Program-made: the position numbers and the translations under genes | Notes under the pieces: generated by a model | What the model was told of the DNA's origin: nothing | The model's input: only the letters and a program-made list of their open reading frames with translations | The model's database searches: none | Shown here: positions 23,803-35,800 of the stretch, piece by piece | How the letters are laid out: the number at the start of each line of letters is the position of its first letter | Numbering within the stretch: position 1 is the first letter of the stretch | From: Argopecten irradians | Lineage: Eukaryota; Mollusca; Bivalvia; Pectinida; Pectinidae | NCBI RefSeq assembly: GCF_041381155.1 | Contig: NC_091134.1 | Location: 9,704,755-9,768,754, forward strand | DNA length: 64,000 nucleotides | Direction: 5' to 3'

Positions 23803-24192
23803 ATTTGACCTAGTCGCTGAAAATTAGACTCGTCACTGAAAAATAGACCACCACTATAACATTTAGCTTGGGTCATCAAAATTAGACCCGCCACTGAAAA
23901 TTATACCACCGCTGCAAAATTAGACTGTGGTCACCAAAATTAGACCGGTCACTGAAAATAAGACCCATCACTGAAAATTAGACCCATCACTGAAAATTAG
24001 ACCCATCACTGAAAATTAGACCGCTGCTGTAATATTAGACCGGGGTCATGGAAATTAGTACCATAGTGATTATTTTTAGACCAGTTTGCTCAGAATTAGA
24101 TTTTTCTGATTATTAGGTCATTTTCTATCAATATTAGGCCTGTTTTGAAAATTATGGCAATTTTAAAAAAAAGGCCTTTATGGTCTTCCAGT
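23803..24192 (-). repeat. Right inverted arm with GTCTAATTTTCAG motif array
   Basis: Reverse-complement partner of 15,711-16,150, ending GGCCTTTATGGTCTTCCAGT. The array contains several almost perfect successive units (ACTGAAAATTAGACCCATC) near 23,965-24,020, more homogeneous than the left arm, which suggests recent expansion or conversion. Confidence 0.85.
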
Positions 24193-25745
24193 GTAATTGA
24201 TTATGGAATTGCATGTACAAAAATGCACCTTTAAACTAATTCCAAAGGAATGATTTATTAATCTACACAAGGACGTATATGATCTCACTTATAAATCCTT
24301 GATCTACAAAAGAGGGCAAACGTCAAATCTGAAATAAATGGTAAAAAGAAAAAAATGAATATACAGACTGTACTGCTCTGTACTTGTGCTATAACATTTT
24401 ACTTAAGTTTGATCCTACACGATAACCATGTTAATCCATGTTCATCCCATTATGAATCACAAAAGTAATCTAAAAGGATGATAAAATATCCATGACAAAT
24501 ACATGACATAAGATCCGGGACCGATTGAGAAGTACGCCTTGTATTTGGGAGAATACGGAACTAACGAAATAAAATCAATATTTTGAAATCAATTTGACTT
24601 GTATGTAACCTTTCCAGAAAACAATTTTTACCTCTAATCGTAGCTATAATCACCAGTTCTTTAATTAAATAAAACTTCATATCACCAAACCATTTATGTA
24701 CCTGGTGCAAAATCAGCAAACTGATAAAACTGCGATCAAAAAGTTTAAATTTTCCAGCTTGTGATTGACCTAGGTTTCCACAACAATTAAAAACTGTTTA
24801 TTTTCACTTTCAGAAGTTAATATAAAACTGTTTTAAATTATCTTCATATCTAACTTTCTTATAGTTTAACAACCTCTTACATAAAATAAGGCATTATTTT
24901 CTCTTTATTCTTTTGTAATCTTGTGAAATTGCCTTATAAAGCGATGTATCCAGTGTTCTGTTGCGACTGTCAACTACATAGAGATACTAATTGTATTCAG
25001 GTACATGTAGGTTAGATGTGGACCTCAACTGGGATCTATTTATTATAAATGTCCTATATAATGAACTTCTTAGTACATTCAATAAATTTTCCATGAGTCA
25101 TCCATATTTTGGGAGTATGAACCATCCGGCACTCATTCATACCTCAGGCTTAAAGGGTTTGCGCAATTCACCGTTCTGAATAAATATACATTTGTATTTT
25201 ATTGATGCCCGGTGATAAAATTAATATAATCATAAACTGTATTGGATTTGATTTCTAAAAACATTGTTTTTTCAGGGTTTTTTTTTCAAAGTAATCACAT
25301 ACATCTGCATACAGTTTACATCATGATCAGTATATTATATAATTCATAATATCCTCATTATCACACATATTCGATCATACTGTAAAGTTTTATGATGTTA
25401 ACATGTATATATGTACCAATCAACATGTTATGGGCATTCACCCTATCTTTGTACATAGAAAGTGGAAAAACATTATTTAAAATACACCAATAATTTAATT
25501 GGACGTTAAAATTACAAAAACATCTTTTGTGTAAGTTTGGTTTGTTAGTTTAACGTCTTATTAAATAAAATAGAAGTGTTGTTATTATATAAACGTGTTT
25601 GTTTAAAATGTGTGTGTTAGTGACACATCACCTATATTGTATTTCTCTCAAGTACATACGGGTGTAATACTGGTGTAACCTATTGCAATACACGTGTGTC
25701 GAATGAGCCTATATTATATGGTTATCATAGCTACTTTATATCAAA
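24193..25745. other. Intergenic, nothing recognised
   Basis: AT-rich. Just outside the outer unit, about 24,266-24,301, is an inverted copy of the GGATTTATAAG motif also present inside the unit. No gene seen. Confidence 0.4.
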
Positions 25746-25756
25746 ATACTGATAAT

Positions 25757-25842
25757 CTCTCTCCCCTTCTCTATCTCTCTCTCCCCCTCCCTCCCCTTCT
25801 CTTTATCTCTCTCTCTCTCCATCTCTTCTCTCTCTCTCTGTT
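25757..25842 (+). repeat. CT-rich microsatellite
   Basis: Pure pyrimidine tract of CTCTCTC and CCCTCC words. Purine/pyrimidine strand asymmetry only, no coding. Confidence 0.9.
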
Positions 25843-25969
25843 AACTGTTGTTTTGTTAACTCGACAGATAAATGGTCTTATTAAGGGATGTTTCTCTTCC
25901 GCAACATTTTATCTACAGCATAATTCAGCGACGTTTCTAGCCTGTTGTTATTGTGTTATAATATAATAT

Positions 25970-26360
25970 TCGTCTTTTGACACCAGTTTAATTTATGAGT
26001 ACCGCAAACTGAGAAAAGTAAAGATAAACACAGATATGATAGAATGCAAAAACATTTTCCATTCAAATAGAGTATCGTGTTCGTCAAAAATGTCATTTAA
26101 ATAAAATTACAATAAGTTTTAATGATAATCTGCTTATTATTATTATTTTTTTTAGAATAACGGCACTTTATTAGAAATATTCGTGATAAAAAAAGAAAAG
26201 GAAAACAATTATAAAGGTTTTGCCTGTTATCCAGTCCTTCTAATTCTGACTGCAACATCATTTGTTGACATTTGTTGAAATGAAATGTTCATGCTGATGC
26301 TTTTCATATATATTTGTGCCCAACACTAGAACCACAGGCGTTAGACTCTACATGTTGTTC
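25970..26360. other. Intergenic, nothing recognised
   Basis: AT-rich spacer without recognisable features. Confidence 0.4.
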
Positions 26361-26364
26361 ATTT

Positions 26365-26518
26365 AAGCATTGATGTCACTGTTTTTTAATTTAATTGGGG
26401 TATGAAAAAAAATTGTTTGCAAACTGTGTGAATCCGCGTAGCGGATTCTCACAAAAGTTTGCAAACATTTTTTTTTTCATAACCCGATAAAATAAAAAAA
26501 ATAGTGACATCAATACTT
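26365..26518. mobile_element. 154-bp palindromic MITE
   Basis: AAGCATTGATGTCACT at the left pairs with AGTGACATCAATACTT at the right. The stem continues through GTTTGCAAAC to an apex GAATCCGCGTAGCGGATTC at about 26,430-26,448. It is a near-perfect hairpin with no loop to speak of and no coding. The downstream stretch to about 26,760, with GGCCAATCAGAAAGCCGG, may belong to the same interspersed repeat. Confidence 0.75.
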
Positions 26519-26519
26519 A

Positions 26520-27311
26520 TAATTAATTTTATACTCTATTTGATAGAATAAAGTATGTTTATATGTACCATTATAGTGGTTTTTCAAGGAATTCTTTTTT
26601 CCGAATCAATACGCAACGTCAATGTCTCTATTGTGTCGTCACGATAACGTCGGGGTTTCGCGCCATTCTCGGATTTTTGTTTCATAGTGGTATGCAAAAA
26701 AAAATATTGGCCAATCAGAAAGCCGGATTTGGTATGAAAACAAAGAAAAATTAATTATATGATATTGTTGCACGGTATTACACACATAAAAGGTTCTATC
26801 CCATTAGACAGAGATATCAGCACATCCAATGAGGGAAAAACAATTCGGTCTTACCCAGGGCAAGGCAGCCTGAACACGTAAAACATATTTGCGTGTAAAA
26901 TACATATGCAAATAAGCATAAACCTGTGCATTTCAATTGGGCAATTCATGGCACCTTTGTCCTCGAGTTCTTGCTTCACACGCGGAATTTTTACCTTGTG
27001 ATCATAGCGAATCGAAATGCCTTCACATATTTCGGTGATGTTTGCCCGGTAAAAAGACTGTGTTTAAATTGTTTTGATACAATTCATGTTATTCTTTCTT
27101 AGAATTTGAATATTTCAAAAGGATGTAAATTTTTTGTGACACTGTTCAACGAGATAAACAAATGTTTTGACATAGTAAAATATAAATATCCAATAAATTA
27201 ATGATACAGTTAATAAATATAGACTTGTCTCCGTTTTTTTTATTTGTACGTTTTAACATTTTTTTTTGGAAATTGCAGCAGAAATACAGGATCCTTTCTA
27301 TTTACCTAGAG
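26520..27311. other. Spacer, probably partly repeat-derived
   Basis: Includes GCGCCATTCTCGGATTTTTG and AATATTGGCCAATCAGAAAG near 26,660-26,730, which look like old interspersed repeat sequence. No gene. Confidence 0.35.
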
Positions 27312-27897
27312 AGTAGGATAGCAAAATCTCTATCATCGGAGGAGAATCACGACAGTCTAGCCCTCGGCAAGCCTCGGTGTTAGACAATCGTGAATCTCCT
27401 CCTCTGGTAGTGATTTCTCTTCGTCCTACCTTCTACGTAGTGAAGATCTTATTAATCTATAGGGTCACATGCTTGCGAGTGTCATAATCTCATACACCTG
27501 ATCAAGAAGTCTTGATGAAAACAGTACTGCACCCTGAGGCTGTATTACATGACTACCCTTGTAATACAACACCCTTACGTCACTATGTTAAAATGACTTC
27601 ATTTGCAGAAAACGGACGGTCTTTTCTGTAAAGGAATGAATATAATGAGATTTACGTTATTCTATCACGCATGTTTTACGTATATAGAGAATAAGGTTAC
27701 ATATACAGTCGCGACTACAGATTTCAAAACGGCGGGAATTTTAATTGCGAAATTGTAATAAAAATGTCGAGGGACGTATAAGAGATATAAAGTTATACAA
27801 ATGTACATACATATTCTACCCTCCATGGGACCACACACTATTGTAAATACCTCTGCAACCAGATTTTACTACATTTTGTGAACATCGGGTAGAATAT
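27312..27897 (-). mobile_element. Two-hairpin non-coding element, copy II
   Basis: Read on the minus strand it opens with a hairpin (27,897-27,811, arms ATATTCTACCCG and CGGGTAGAATAT), then a ~370-bp body, then a second hairpin (27,429-27,312). The apex of the second hairpin is CTCGGCAAGCCTCGG (27,363-27,377, plus-strand reading). The body matches that of the copy at 30,058-30,809 in opposite orientation: blocks around CCTCGACAT, CCGCC..CGCGACT and GGGTAGTCAT, in the same order. No coding and no target duplication seen. The class is unknown. Confidence 0.6.
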
Positions 27898-27899
27898 CA

Positions 27900-29210
27900 A
27901 TAACAATTGCGGATGTAATATTCCTAACTGTAAGCTGATCCAACGTCAACAAGAACTTTCCGAGAATTCATACCGACTAATCTAATGACAAGACAATCTA
28001 CCTTTGTCGCTTGTTTCTAAAGCTTCGAATGCTGCGTGGGGTGTTATGGTTGGACCACAAACATCAAATTACTAGTAAAACGTGTTTTATAGATGTTGGG
28101 AGTGATATAAAAATGACATAAATTCTGCAGATAACAGTTTTTGTAAATTAAAGGCTTTGATTATAAAATTCAAATATGTGTATGGTAATATCACATTGAT
28201 ATTCTATCATTCGCGTACCTACATGTAACTTGAAAGCATAAAGTGGTCATTTGTAGTTAACGAGAATATCAGATGACAGAAATATGGATTGAAATGGTAA
28301 TGAACCGGAAGGGACCTGCCCAATACAATCGTAGACTTGACTAGGGAGTTCATCTCAAAAACCGGATGACGAAACCTGTGAATTCAATTCTTAAACATAT
28401 ATATAACATTCAAAATAACAGAAATACCATATTCGGTTGTGCGTTGTTATCATATTTCAATATACACGGAGTAACAAACTGGCACAAAGAGATATACCAA
28501 TGATATATATACAGTCTCCAAACCATGCCACTTTCACCGAACTGAGGCATGAAGTAGTCACAGTTTGGCTTTGAATTATTGTATCCTTTTATCACAACAG
28601 AATTTAAAAGAAATTAAAACACCATACTCCATGGTTTCCCGCAAAAATTACGGACACTATCCAACAAATATTAAACAATGACATACATATGTAACATATC
28701 ACAAATATGAAAGCATTTTAAGTCATGATGCTATTGTAAACTGGCAATCATTAGGTGACATATATACATACACTCTTGCAATAAAGCCCCCAAATATATG
28801 CATTAAACACCAGAAATACACAATAACAATGTAAATACTCAAAGCGATAAAACGTTGAAACATAAATGTTTGCAAAATTGCCATTCACATTGACCATCTT
28901 TAAATTTCTGTTTTGAGATCAGATGTGGCATTAATAGTTTTGTGCAAACACATCTTTGTACCATTGTGAATTTAAACGGGCATGTTCAATATTTGCTTTC
29001 GAAATGTAATGTCATTATCCTGCACGTTTTCATTTTCGATTAGTTTTTGATTTGCTTAAGTTTATAGACCAGTACGGATTATATAATGTATCAATTGTTG
29101 TTAGCAACATACTCTTTTATATTGCTGTCGAATTCTTTCATTGCTTGACAGATTAGTTAAAATAATAATACAAGTTGTCCATCAAGCGACAAAATATTAA
29201 CAAAAACTAA
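27900..29210. other. Intergenic, nothing recognised
   Basis: AT-rich. No motif-bearing frames or repeats seen. Confidence 0.4.
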
Positions 29211-29214
29211 ATTA

Positions 29215-29760
29215 AAGTGGGATTTACCACTATTAATATATAAATCCATTAAAAAAGCCAACAGGCAACAATTTAATATGTTCAAAAGCACATTGACTGC
29301 TTTAATCTAAAATGAATATTAACTAATTTCCTAAAGGGAACTCGGAACTGATTCCGTTTTTCTTTAACGGATCTCGGAAATGGAAGTCGATCGAAAACTC
29401 AATTAACGTGGATTCATCACTAGTAACCCATGAAAAAAGACAACAGGGAACATTTCCAAAATGTTCATAGCGCATTGACTGCTTTTATCTAAAAGATAGA
29501 GAAATGCCTTAAACGAAACTCGGAGTTCCTACTTTCGTTTTACTTAAACGGGAAATAGACGTTATTGGAAAACGTATTTAAACTGACCCTATCACAAATT
29601 ATCCTTGACAAAACACAACAGACAATACATTTATAATATGTTCCAATTACATAAACTGATTTTTTTAAAATTTCATTTTAGAAAACAAAATCCTTAAACG
29701 GATCTCGGAACTGGTTCCGAGTTCCGTTTTACTTAAACGGAACTCGGAACTCGGAACCAA
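29215..29760 (+). repeat. Minisatellite, three ~180-bp units
   Basis: Diverged units keyed by CAACAGGCAACAATTT, ATGTTCAAAAGCACATTGAC and an AACTCGGAACT-rich block recur at about 29,260, 29,437 and 29,617. Each unit carries a self-complementary segment of the form TTCCG..ACTTAAACGGAACTCGG. In the last unit it is almost perfect (29,715-29,755). No coding. Confidence 0.75.
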
Positions 29761-29769
29761 CTTCAGCCT

Positions 29770-30050
29770 CCCTAACAAACAACGATAAAGATACGGAAAC
29801 CAATTTTATTAGTTTGTAGCGTTGCATCAATGAATCTTAATCATAAGTATATATTCTTCATGTCGCATGGGAAACTATTTGAATATAACTAAAACGCGAT
29901 ACATGTACTTAGGTGTTTTTACAAACCTCATGGATTTATAAATCTATCAAAAATACAAAGCTAATGTAAGGAAGATGTAAACGTCCTATTATTCCCAAGC
30001 ATGGGCTTAGCGAAGGCGTAGAATAGTGTATGTGATGTTGGAGGTCTCAG
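29770..30050. other. Spacer, nothing recognised
   Basis: AT-rich DNA between the minisatellite and the two-hairpin element. Confidence 0.35.
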
Positions 30051-30057
30051 AATGGAC

Positions 30058-30809
30058 ACGGATATTCTACCCGAGGGTCACAAAATATTGTAAAACCTGC
30101 GGCTGGCCGAGGGTTTTATAACATTTTGTGATCCCTAGGGTATAATATCCCTATCCTTCATATCCACGTACAACAGAGTATTTTTTCTCATACCTCGACA
30201 TACTATTGTAATTTTACTGCTATTATTTTCCGCCATTTTTTGGAAAAAAACGCGACTGCAAGTCAAATCTCGTAACATGAAAATTGCGTGATATTTTAAT
30301 AGCAAATCTCGTTGTTTGTATCTTTTTAAGTAAATTCAGCTGAATTTCTAAAAGGTATTGTTAAAAATGTGCCTAGAAAATAGTAATTGTGTTGACGCCG
30401 TGACGTCACGAGGCTTAATTGCATGGGTAGCCATACAATAAAGTTTCAGGCGACATAGGTGTATTGACCTAGACCAGCCAGTATTACACATGTAGGTATG
30501 GGAGAAAACTCTGTCTTTCACCGGGGTATGGAAAAGACAGCTCGCTTGACAATGACGTCATCGATTCATGCGGAGATTATTGTCGAGGACGGCATTAATT
30601 GTTAACACTATAAGAATAATTCCTAGTCTGTTTTTTTAAATATGGGAGAAAAATAATCTTACATGGGTCTGTCAAGTGGACAGAGATGACTCAACCCTCG
30701 TGAAAGATTTTGGCCGCCAACACTCGGCAAGCCTCGGGTTGACCAACCAAAATCTTTCATTCGCGATCGGGTTGAGATATACCCGTCCACTTGCAATTGA
30801 CAGACCCAT
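30058..30809 (+). mobile_element. Two-hairpin non-coding element, copy I
   Basis: Hairpin 1 is at 30,058-30,152: arms with GGTCACAAAATATTGTAAAA, apex GGCTGGCCGAGGG. A body of ~510 bp follows, then hairpin 2 at 30,663-30,809: arms ATGGGTCTGTCAA and TTGACAGACCCAT, a middle with GAAAGATTTTGG, apex CTCGGCAAGCCTCGG at 30,723-30,737. The body aligns by eye with the inverted copy at 27,312-27,897. Hairpin 1 also matches the isolated hairpin at 38,337-38,473. Hairpin 2 shares only its apex and a few flanking bases with the second hairpin of copy II. Non-coding, unclassified. Confidence 0.65.
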
Positions 30810-30814
30810 CTAAT

Positions 30815-32841
30815 CTTTATCAGTCATAGACGTCAATAAGGTGCAAAATAAAACAAAATCATAAGTGATAGTCACCCGCCTCCTCATCAATGTCCAAAGT
30901 ATGTGTTATGAGTTTCATCAATAATTAGGGGATTCATCATTTAAAATTATCTTAAGAAAATTATTACAGACGCTTAAAGAATCTTAATAAGGAACATGTC
31001 TTGTAATGTTTACTGTTCCTTGTATAAATCAATGTTAGCAATGAATGTTAATTTCGCTGTAATTGAGCTTGGTGTGGTATTTAGGACGACCCGCGTTATG
31101 GAAATCAACATCTAAGTGATGAAAAGTGTCATGTTAACATTAAGGTACACTTGTAATAATTTTGGAGATAAAATTATCAAACTCATTTTACAGTTTGAAA
31201 TTAAAATCCGTTTCGGAAACGTGGCTCGTTACATTGTACATAGCCTATCGTGCCTACACAAAGGAAACCAATCGCTACTAATACCTGGACCAGTTAAATG
31301 GACAGAGTCCAGTGGACTTGGATACACCATCCGCTATACCTGGAAGGAGTCTTGCGGACAGTACTAGTACTACCGTCTTTACTATCTGCACGGTTCAGCC
31401 GCCATGATTTATTCTTACCGCTGCAGGCGTGGCGTCCGCTTGTCAATCTCAGCGCCCTCATGATCAGCTCTCAGTCTCTTATACATTTCGGGTTGTTGCT
31501 ATTGACAGTTTACTGTAAAGAGAAGCTTTATTGAACTCGTCAAACTGTATACCTGTATAGTATGTACAATCGCTTTATGCTCCTGAGGATTTGGGTTTAC
31601 TTATTTGTTGTCAAAGGAGGCTCAAAGAACACTTGCTTTCGGTATCGTAATTCAGGACATGGGAATGAGTCTGGAATTGTTATATACAGCTTAATGTAAA
31701 TACAATAAAACTCAATATTTGTTCAATGTCTTGAAGTAAAGTATCACATGTACTTAATTATCATACCGCACCGAATCGATATAATGTATTTATAATAAAT
31801 GAATGCTAAGAATGTATTATCATCTGATTATTTACCCTTCTTTGTTTTGTAAGCTCATACATTAGAAACTGCCCTAGTATGACTTTAAATATGTGTCATG
31901 TTTGGCTTTATTTTGGGTTTTAATGTTTGTTTGATCGATTGTTGATGGCCTTAAGATAAAAGTTAAGGCTTCTATCACGTTCTCGTAAAATCATAAAGAT
32001 ATTCATATATTTATAAATGTTGAAGTGTAGTTCGTATATTTAACAAAATGAAAAAAATATATAATAATTTATCTCACTATTGCTTTCGGTACATTTACCG
32101 TGCTAGCGTGCTCCCTTGAAGACACATATTACCTTGGCAACGGTAAAAGTATATATTTATTTTTGAATGAAGCCCGACGAAGAAAAGGTTCATTTAATAC
32201 AAGTCATAGAACGGTGTACGTTTTGTTTGAAAATCTTTATCTAATCCTCAAAGTTAAATATTTTGACAGTATTAAAATGTAAGTGCAAAAATTGAAAAAA
32301 GTACATAATGTCGATTTCAGTGACCTTAAAATTTGTAAATAGTGTTCTCAACACCTGTATCGGGATAAAGTCGGGTTGTATAGGAATTGGACGTGATTGA
32401 AATATCCCTTTTTAATAGAAACACGAAAACCAAATACACTTGTACTTATTTCAAGTTCAAATCACTTTGATAAAGGATGAGTCGCATGAGACACAATGAT
32501 CGTCATCGGAATATTTGAAGCCACGTCTAATTCAACTCATGCATATTTAGATTTACGCATGACTACACATGCGCTTGTAGGCGGTCGGAAGTTTCCTTAC
32601 CTGTACATCGTAGGTTAAGGCTATTTGGATTTTATGACAAGAAACTGCCCCGCAGTCATCACTACTTGTAAACAGTGCTTTGTAATATAAAGATGTCTTA
32701 CTAAACTTGTGGTATACATAGATTGAACAAAATTCGAGGTGGACGGATGGGCTTTTGAAAGTTACTGTGTTTAATTAATACTGTGAAATCCATCGAGACA
32801 TTCAATTATCCGGAGAGAACAAGCTTCGTTATACTTACATC
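30815..32841. other. Upstream region of the SLC6 gene
   Basis: AT-rich spacer and presumably the promoter and 5' UTR of the transporter gene. No TATA box or other element can be assigned with confidence. A GC-richer stretch at about 31,260-31,500 has open frames but no recognisable domain or splice context. Confidence 0.4.
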
Positions 32842-32889
32842 ATGAAGAACTCGGCATATGAGATGAATGAAAAGAATGGAAACGAAAGG
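32842..32889 (+). CDS. SLC6 exon 1 (start codon)
   Basis: Encodes residues 1-16, [16 protein letters not shown], cytoplasmic N-terminus, followed by donor GTAGGT. It is chosen because it is the nearest upstream ATG with an open frame to a donor in phase 0, matching the phase 0 acceptor at 40,411. The distance of 7.5 kb makes this the least certain exon. An alternative first exon could exist. Confidence 0.65.
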
Positions 32890-35800
32890 GTAGGTTGTCT
32901 ATTTACTCTTAAATGTAAGGTTATATATTAACAAGATTATGCCTCACCATATTTTCTATTGTGTTTTATTATTTTGTTTATTTCTTTTTTGAAAAAATAT
33001 ACGATGAATTTAATGACGTCACACATACATCTAGCTTTAATTAACATTAACAAGTCAAAGACATTATCATTACATTTATAGATAAAACATCACTTTTTGG
33101 TTTAATTTAAAGGTTCAAAATACAGTTACAGAGTTATTCAATCTTCAACTGTGCTATGTCACATGTTGATCTCGATTTTATTTTATATTTGATCATCATT
33201 TCCGTTGTCTTTGTAAGAATAAAAGTTTAAACAACAGAATTATTTTGTAATTTTCCAACTTTTTAAAGCACAGATAAAGACTTAATTGATAAACAAGCAC
33301 TGGATTTGACTGAAATACTTACATGTATATATTAGGGTCAGCTTGGGGACATATTTAGATACTACCCAGTTATGATTGATGCTTACGAGTTTTGACAATG
33401 TTATGTCACTGTTGGTCATTTGATGGTTGGTATATAGCACATAAACATACATAAAATTTTATATCATACAGATTCGTATATCTCGGAGAATTCTTGTCTC
33501 TCGCCTTTATACATACAAAACTCGTTTCCTATCCACTGTATTATACACAGGTATATTAATTTGGTATTCAAATCATAAGTATCACACATGTTTTAAAGAT
33601 GGGGTTACCGCCTGTCACATACTGCCAAGTCGTGTCGTACGAATTTGTCCCATTATTTTTAAGACATACTCCACATGCTAACACATATGTATATATGTTT
33701 AGTTTATTTAAATATTTGTAGTTAACTTTAATGTCATGTCACACGTGTGGAATAAGCAGCGGAACTAGTATAGGGTTTACGGAATTGATGTGGGTTGGCG
33801 ACATGGCAATGCGGCCAATGTATTGCATCTGGGGAGATAGAAGATTTTTGAATGACACTAGTGAACTTTGACGAAAAAACAGAAGGAGACAATAGATATA
33901 CTGAGCTGATATAATGCGAAACACAGCATTTATATTAGTTGAAAGAAACAAAAGAAAAATCATAGCAGTTCGCTATAAAGAGACCTGGGAGACATTGGCT
34001 TGTTAAAAGTCACAAAGATGAGAAAAACACATTAATCAGATCTATAATCGCGATGACAAAAAAAGAAAAAAAAAAGAAAAAACCCTTATCATGGTTTAAA
34101 CATTATACATGACAACATCAGTTTATGACGTAATGATTTGGGGGATTGAACCAGGATGTCCATGAATGGGAAAGTGACTGAACATTTATGGAGGTGAGAC
34201 ATTTGGCAGTTTAACAAGTAAGTGTGTCATCCACACGTTGATAATGGGGAAAGCCCGTTATGGTTTGTAGGGAGGAGTGACCTCATTTTTAAGGGTGATT
34301 AATTGTTTTCTGTTAATTACAAGCCGTAACGCAGGCCAGGACACATACCTTTCTGTCTGAAAAAATGTTCATATGTGGGTCGGGAATTTAGTGATAAATA
34401 GATAGGTAAGTTTGCCGATCCTTGTCCAAAAAAAGAAGGTAATATTGTACACTATACATTATGACAAACAAAGGGAAATGAAGTTTGGTATTCAGAAAAT
34501 TTCATATCGTCGACAACATTTTTAAAATTTGATAAAAAAAAAATCAATATTAGGACTATTTCCATTTGAAAAAAAAAAATAAATTTACAAAAAAAGGAAA
34601 ATGTGAATTTGCATTTAGTTGTTTTATAATGTAAAATAATACTTGGATTTTTTGCTGACAATACCTATGGGTATGCGCAAAACATTGGTAACACGTCACA
34701 GTATTTTTACGATATTCATTGAATGACATCATTGCGGTCTATACGACATATGGAACTGAATAATAGCTTACGAAAAGATTGAATCTATATTCGTATACTT
34801 TTTTGATGCTTTTCATTTCATAACCCAATCGCCATTGCCCAAAGTCTTTCCCTAAGCACGTGTACTGATTTTGTGTTTGCTGTTTCCACGTACCCGTGTC
34901 GTACTAGCCGTTCTTATTTTCTTTTTGTATTGCTCTAAGCGACAGTATCACTTTTCAAAGTAGTGACTGTAATCGAAAGCCGTATGAAAAGGGCTTGGAG
35001 CAAAATCATTGTTATCATATGTAAATGTTAATATGAACAAACCCATGATCTCAACAAGAAAGTTTTGACCCGAGGCTCTCAATTCATTTCTGATTTTTTT
35101 TATCATGATGTCAAAAATATTTCAGATTTTGTGGATTACATGCACAGATATCTATTTAGCTTTTACCATCTCCCTGTTGCGTTCTTGTACAATTTACTAC
35201 ATGACATTATATTCCTTAGTGTTGCTTAGAATCTACATGTATGTTCCCGGAAAGAGACAGTAAATCAACTGGCATTAAATGATAGTAAATAGAATACATT
35301 AACGGTTACTCGGATACCTCTTTAAGCATCATCAAGCTGATATATGTTTTTGTGTTAAATAAGAGTGTTTGATAATCTCCAACGATAATGGAAAGCGTAC
35401 ATATCTTTCCAATGCAATAACGATCCCTGTACATACATATTTAGAATCTGATGGATTACCCCATACATGTTATGAATATCAAATGACATTCACACACACG
35501 AAGATGTTTTACATGTATTAGTAAGCTATTACCTTTAAAGTTATTATGAATTGTCATTATGTCGTAAACCAGAACCAGTTTTATCTGTGCAAGATCATAC
35601 GCTAATCCCGCTGGGATTTTCACTGTCAATACATTGATAAAGCGACTTCTAAGGTACAGCAAATCAGCGAATGCATACTTCGATATATTTTAGAAAGTAC
35701 CTTAATACAAAATTCTGAAGTCGACTGATAACCATTGCCCAAATGAAACGTTATATACAAAATTATTGTCCTCATATGATATAAATGGAAGGTCATGATC

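Larger units (their letters stand above)
15711..24192. mobile_element. Outer 8.5-kb unit with ~430-bp terminal inverted repeats
   Basis: The left arm starts ACTGGAAGACCATAAAGGCC at 15,711 and the right arm ends with its reverse complement at 24,192. By eye the two arms align nearly base for base for about 430 bp with a few small indels. Each arm is mostly a run of about 15 degenerate units of a GGTCTAATTTTCAGTGA-like motif with ~18-bp spacing. Such subterminal motif arrays are known as transposase-binding regions in several DNA transposon superfamilies. No target duplication is evident. The interior has no recognisable transposase and carries other elements (17,641-18,675 and 18,700-22,519). 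Taking those out leaves roughly 3.6 kb. I read it as a non-autonomous DNA transposon. The superfamily is undetermined. Confidence 0.75.

Noticed and set aside
15711-24192. Large self-synthesising virus-like DNA element as explanation for the outer unit
   Set aside because: No polymerase, integrase or structural gene seen, and most of the length is explained by nested smaller elements.
31116-31534. Overlapping open frames in a GC-richer stretch upstream of the SLC6 gene
   Set aside because: No recognisable domain, start context or splice sites. Could be 5' UTR or regulatory sequence but there is no positive evidence.
34141-34165. B-box-like GGTTCAATCC on the minus strand, possible tRNA or SINE
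   Set aside because: No matching A box or cloverleaf stems at the right distance. The similar GTTCGAACTC near 56,843 was rejected for the same reason.
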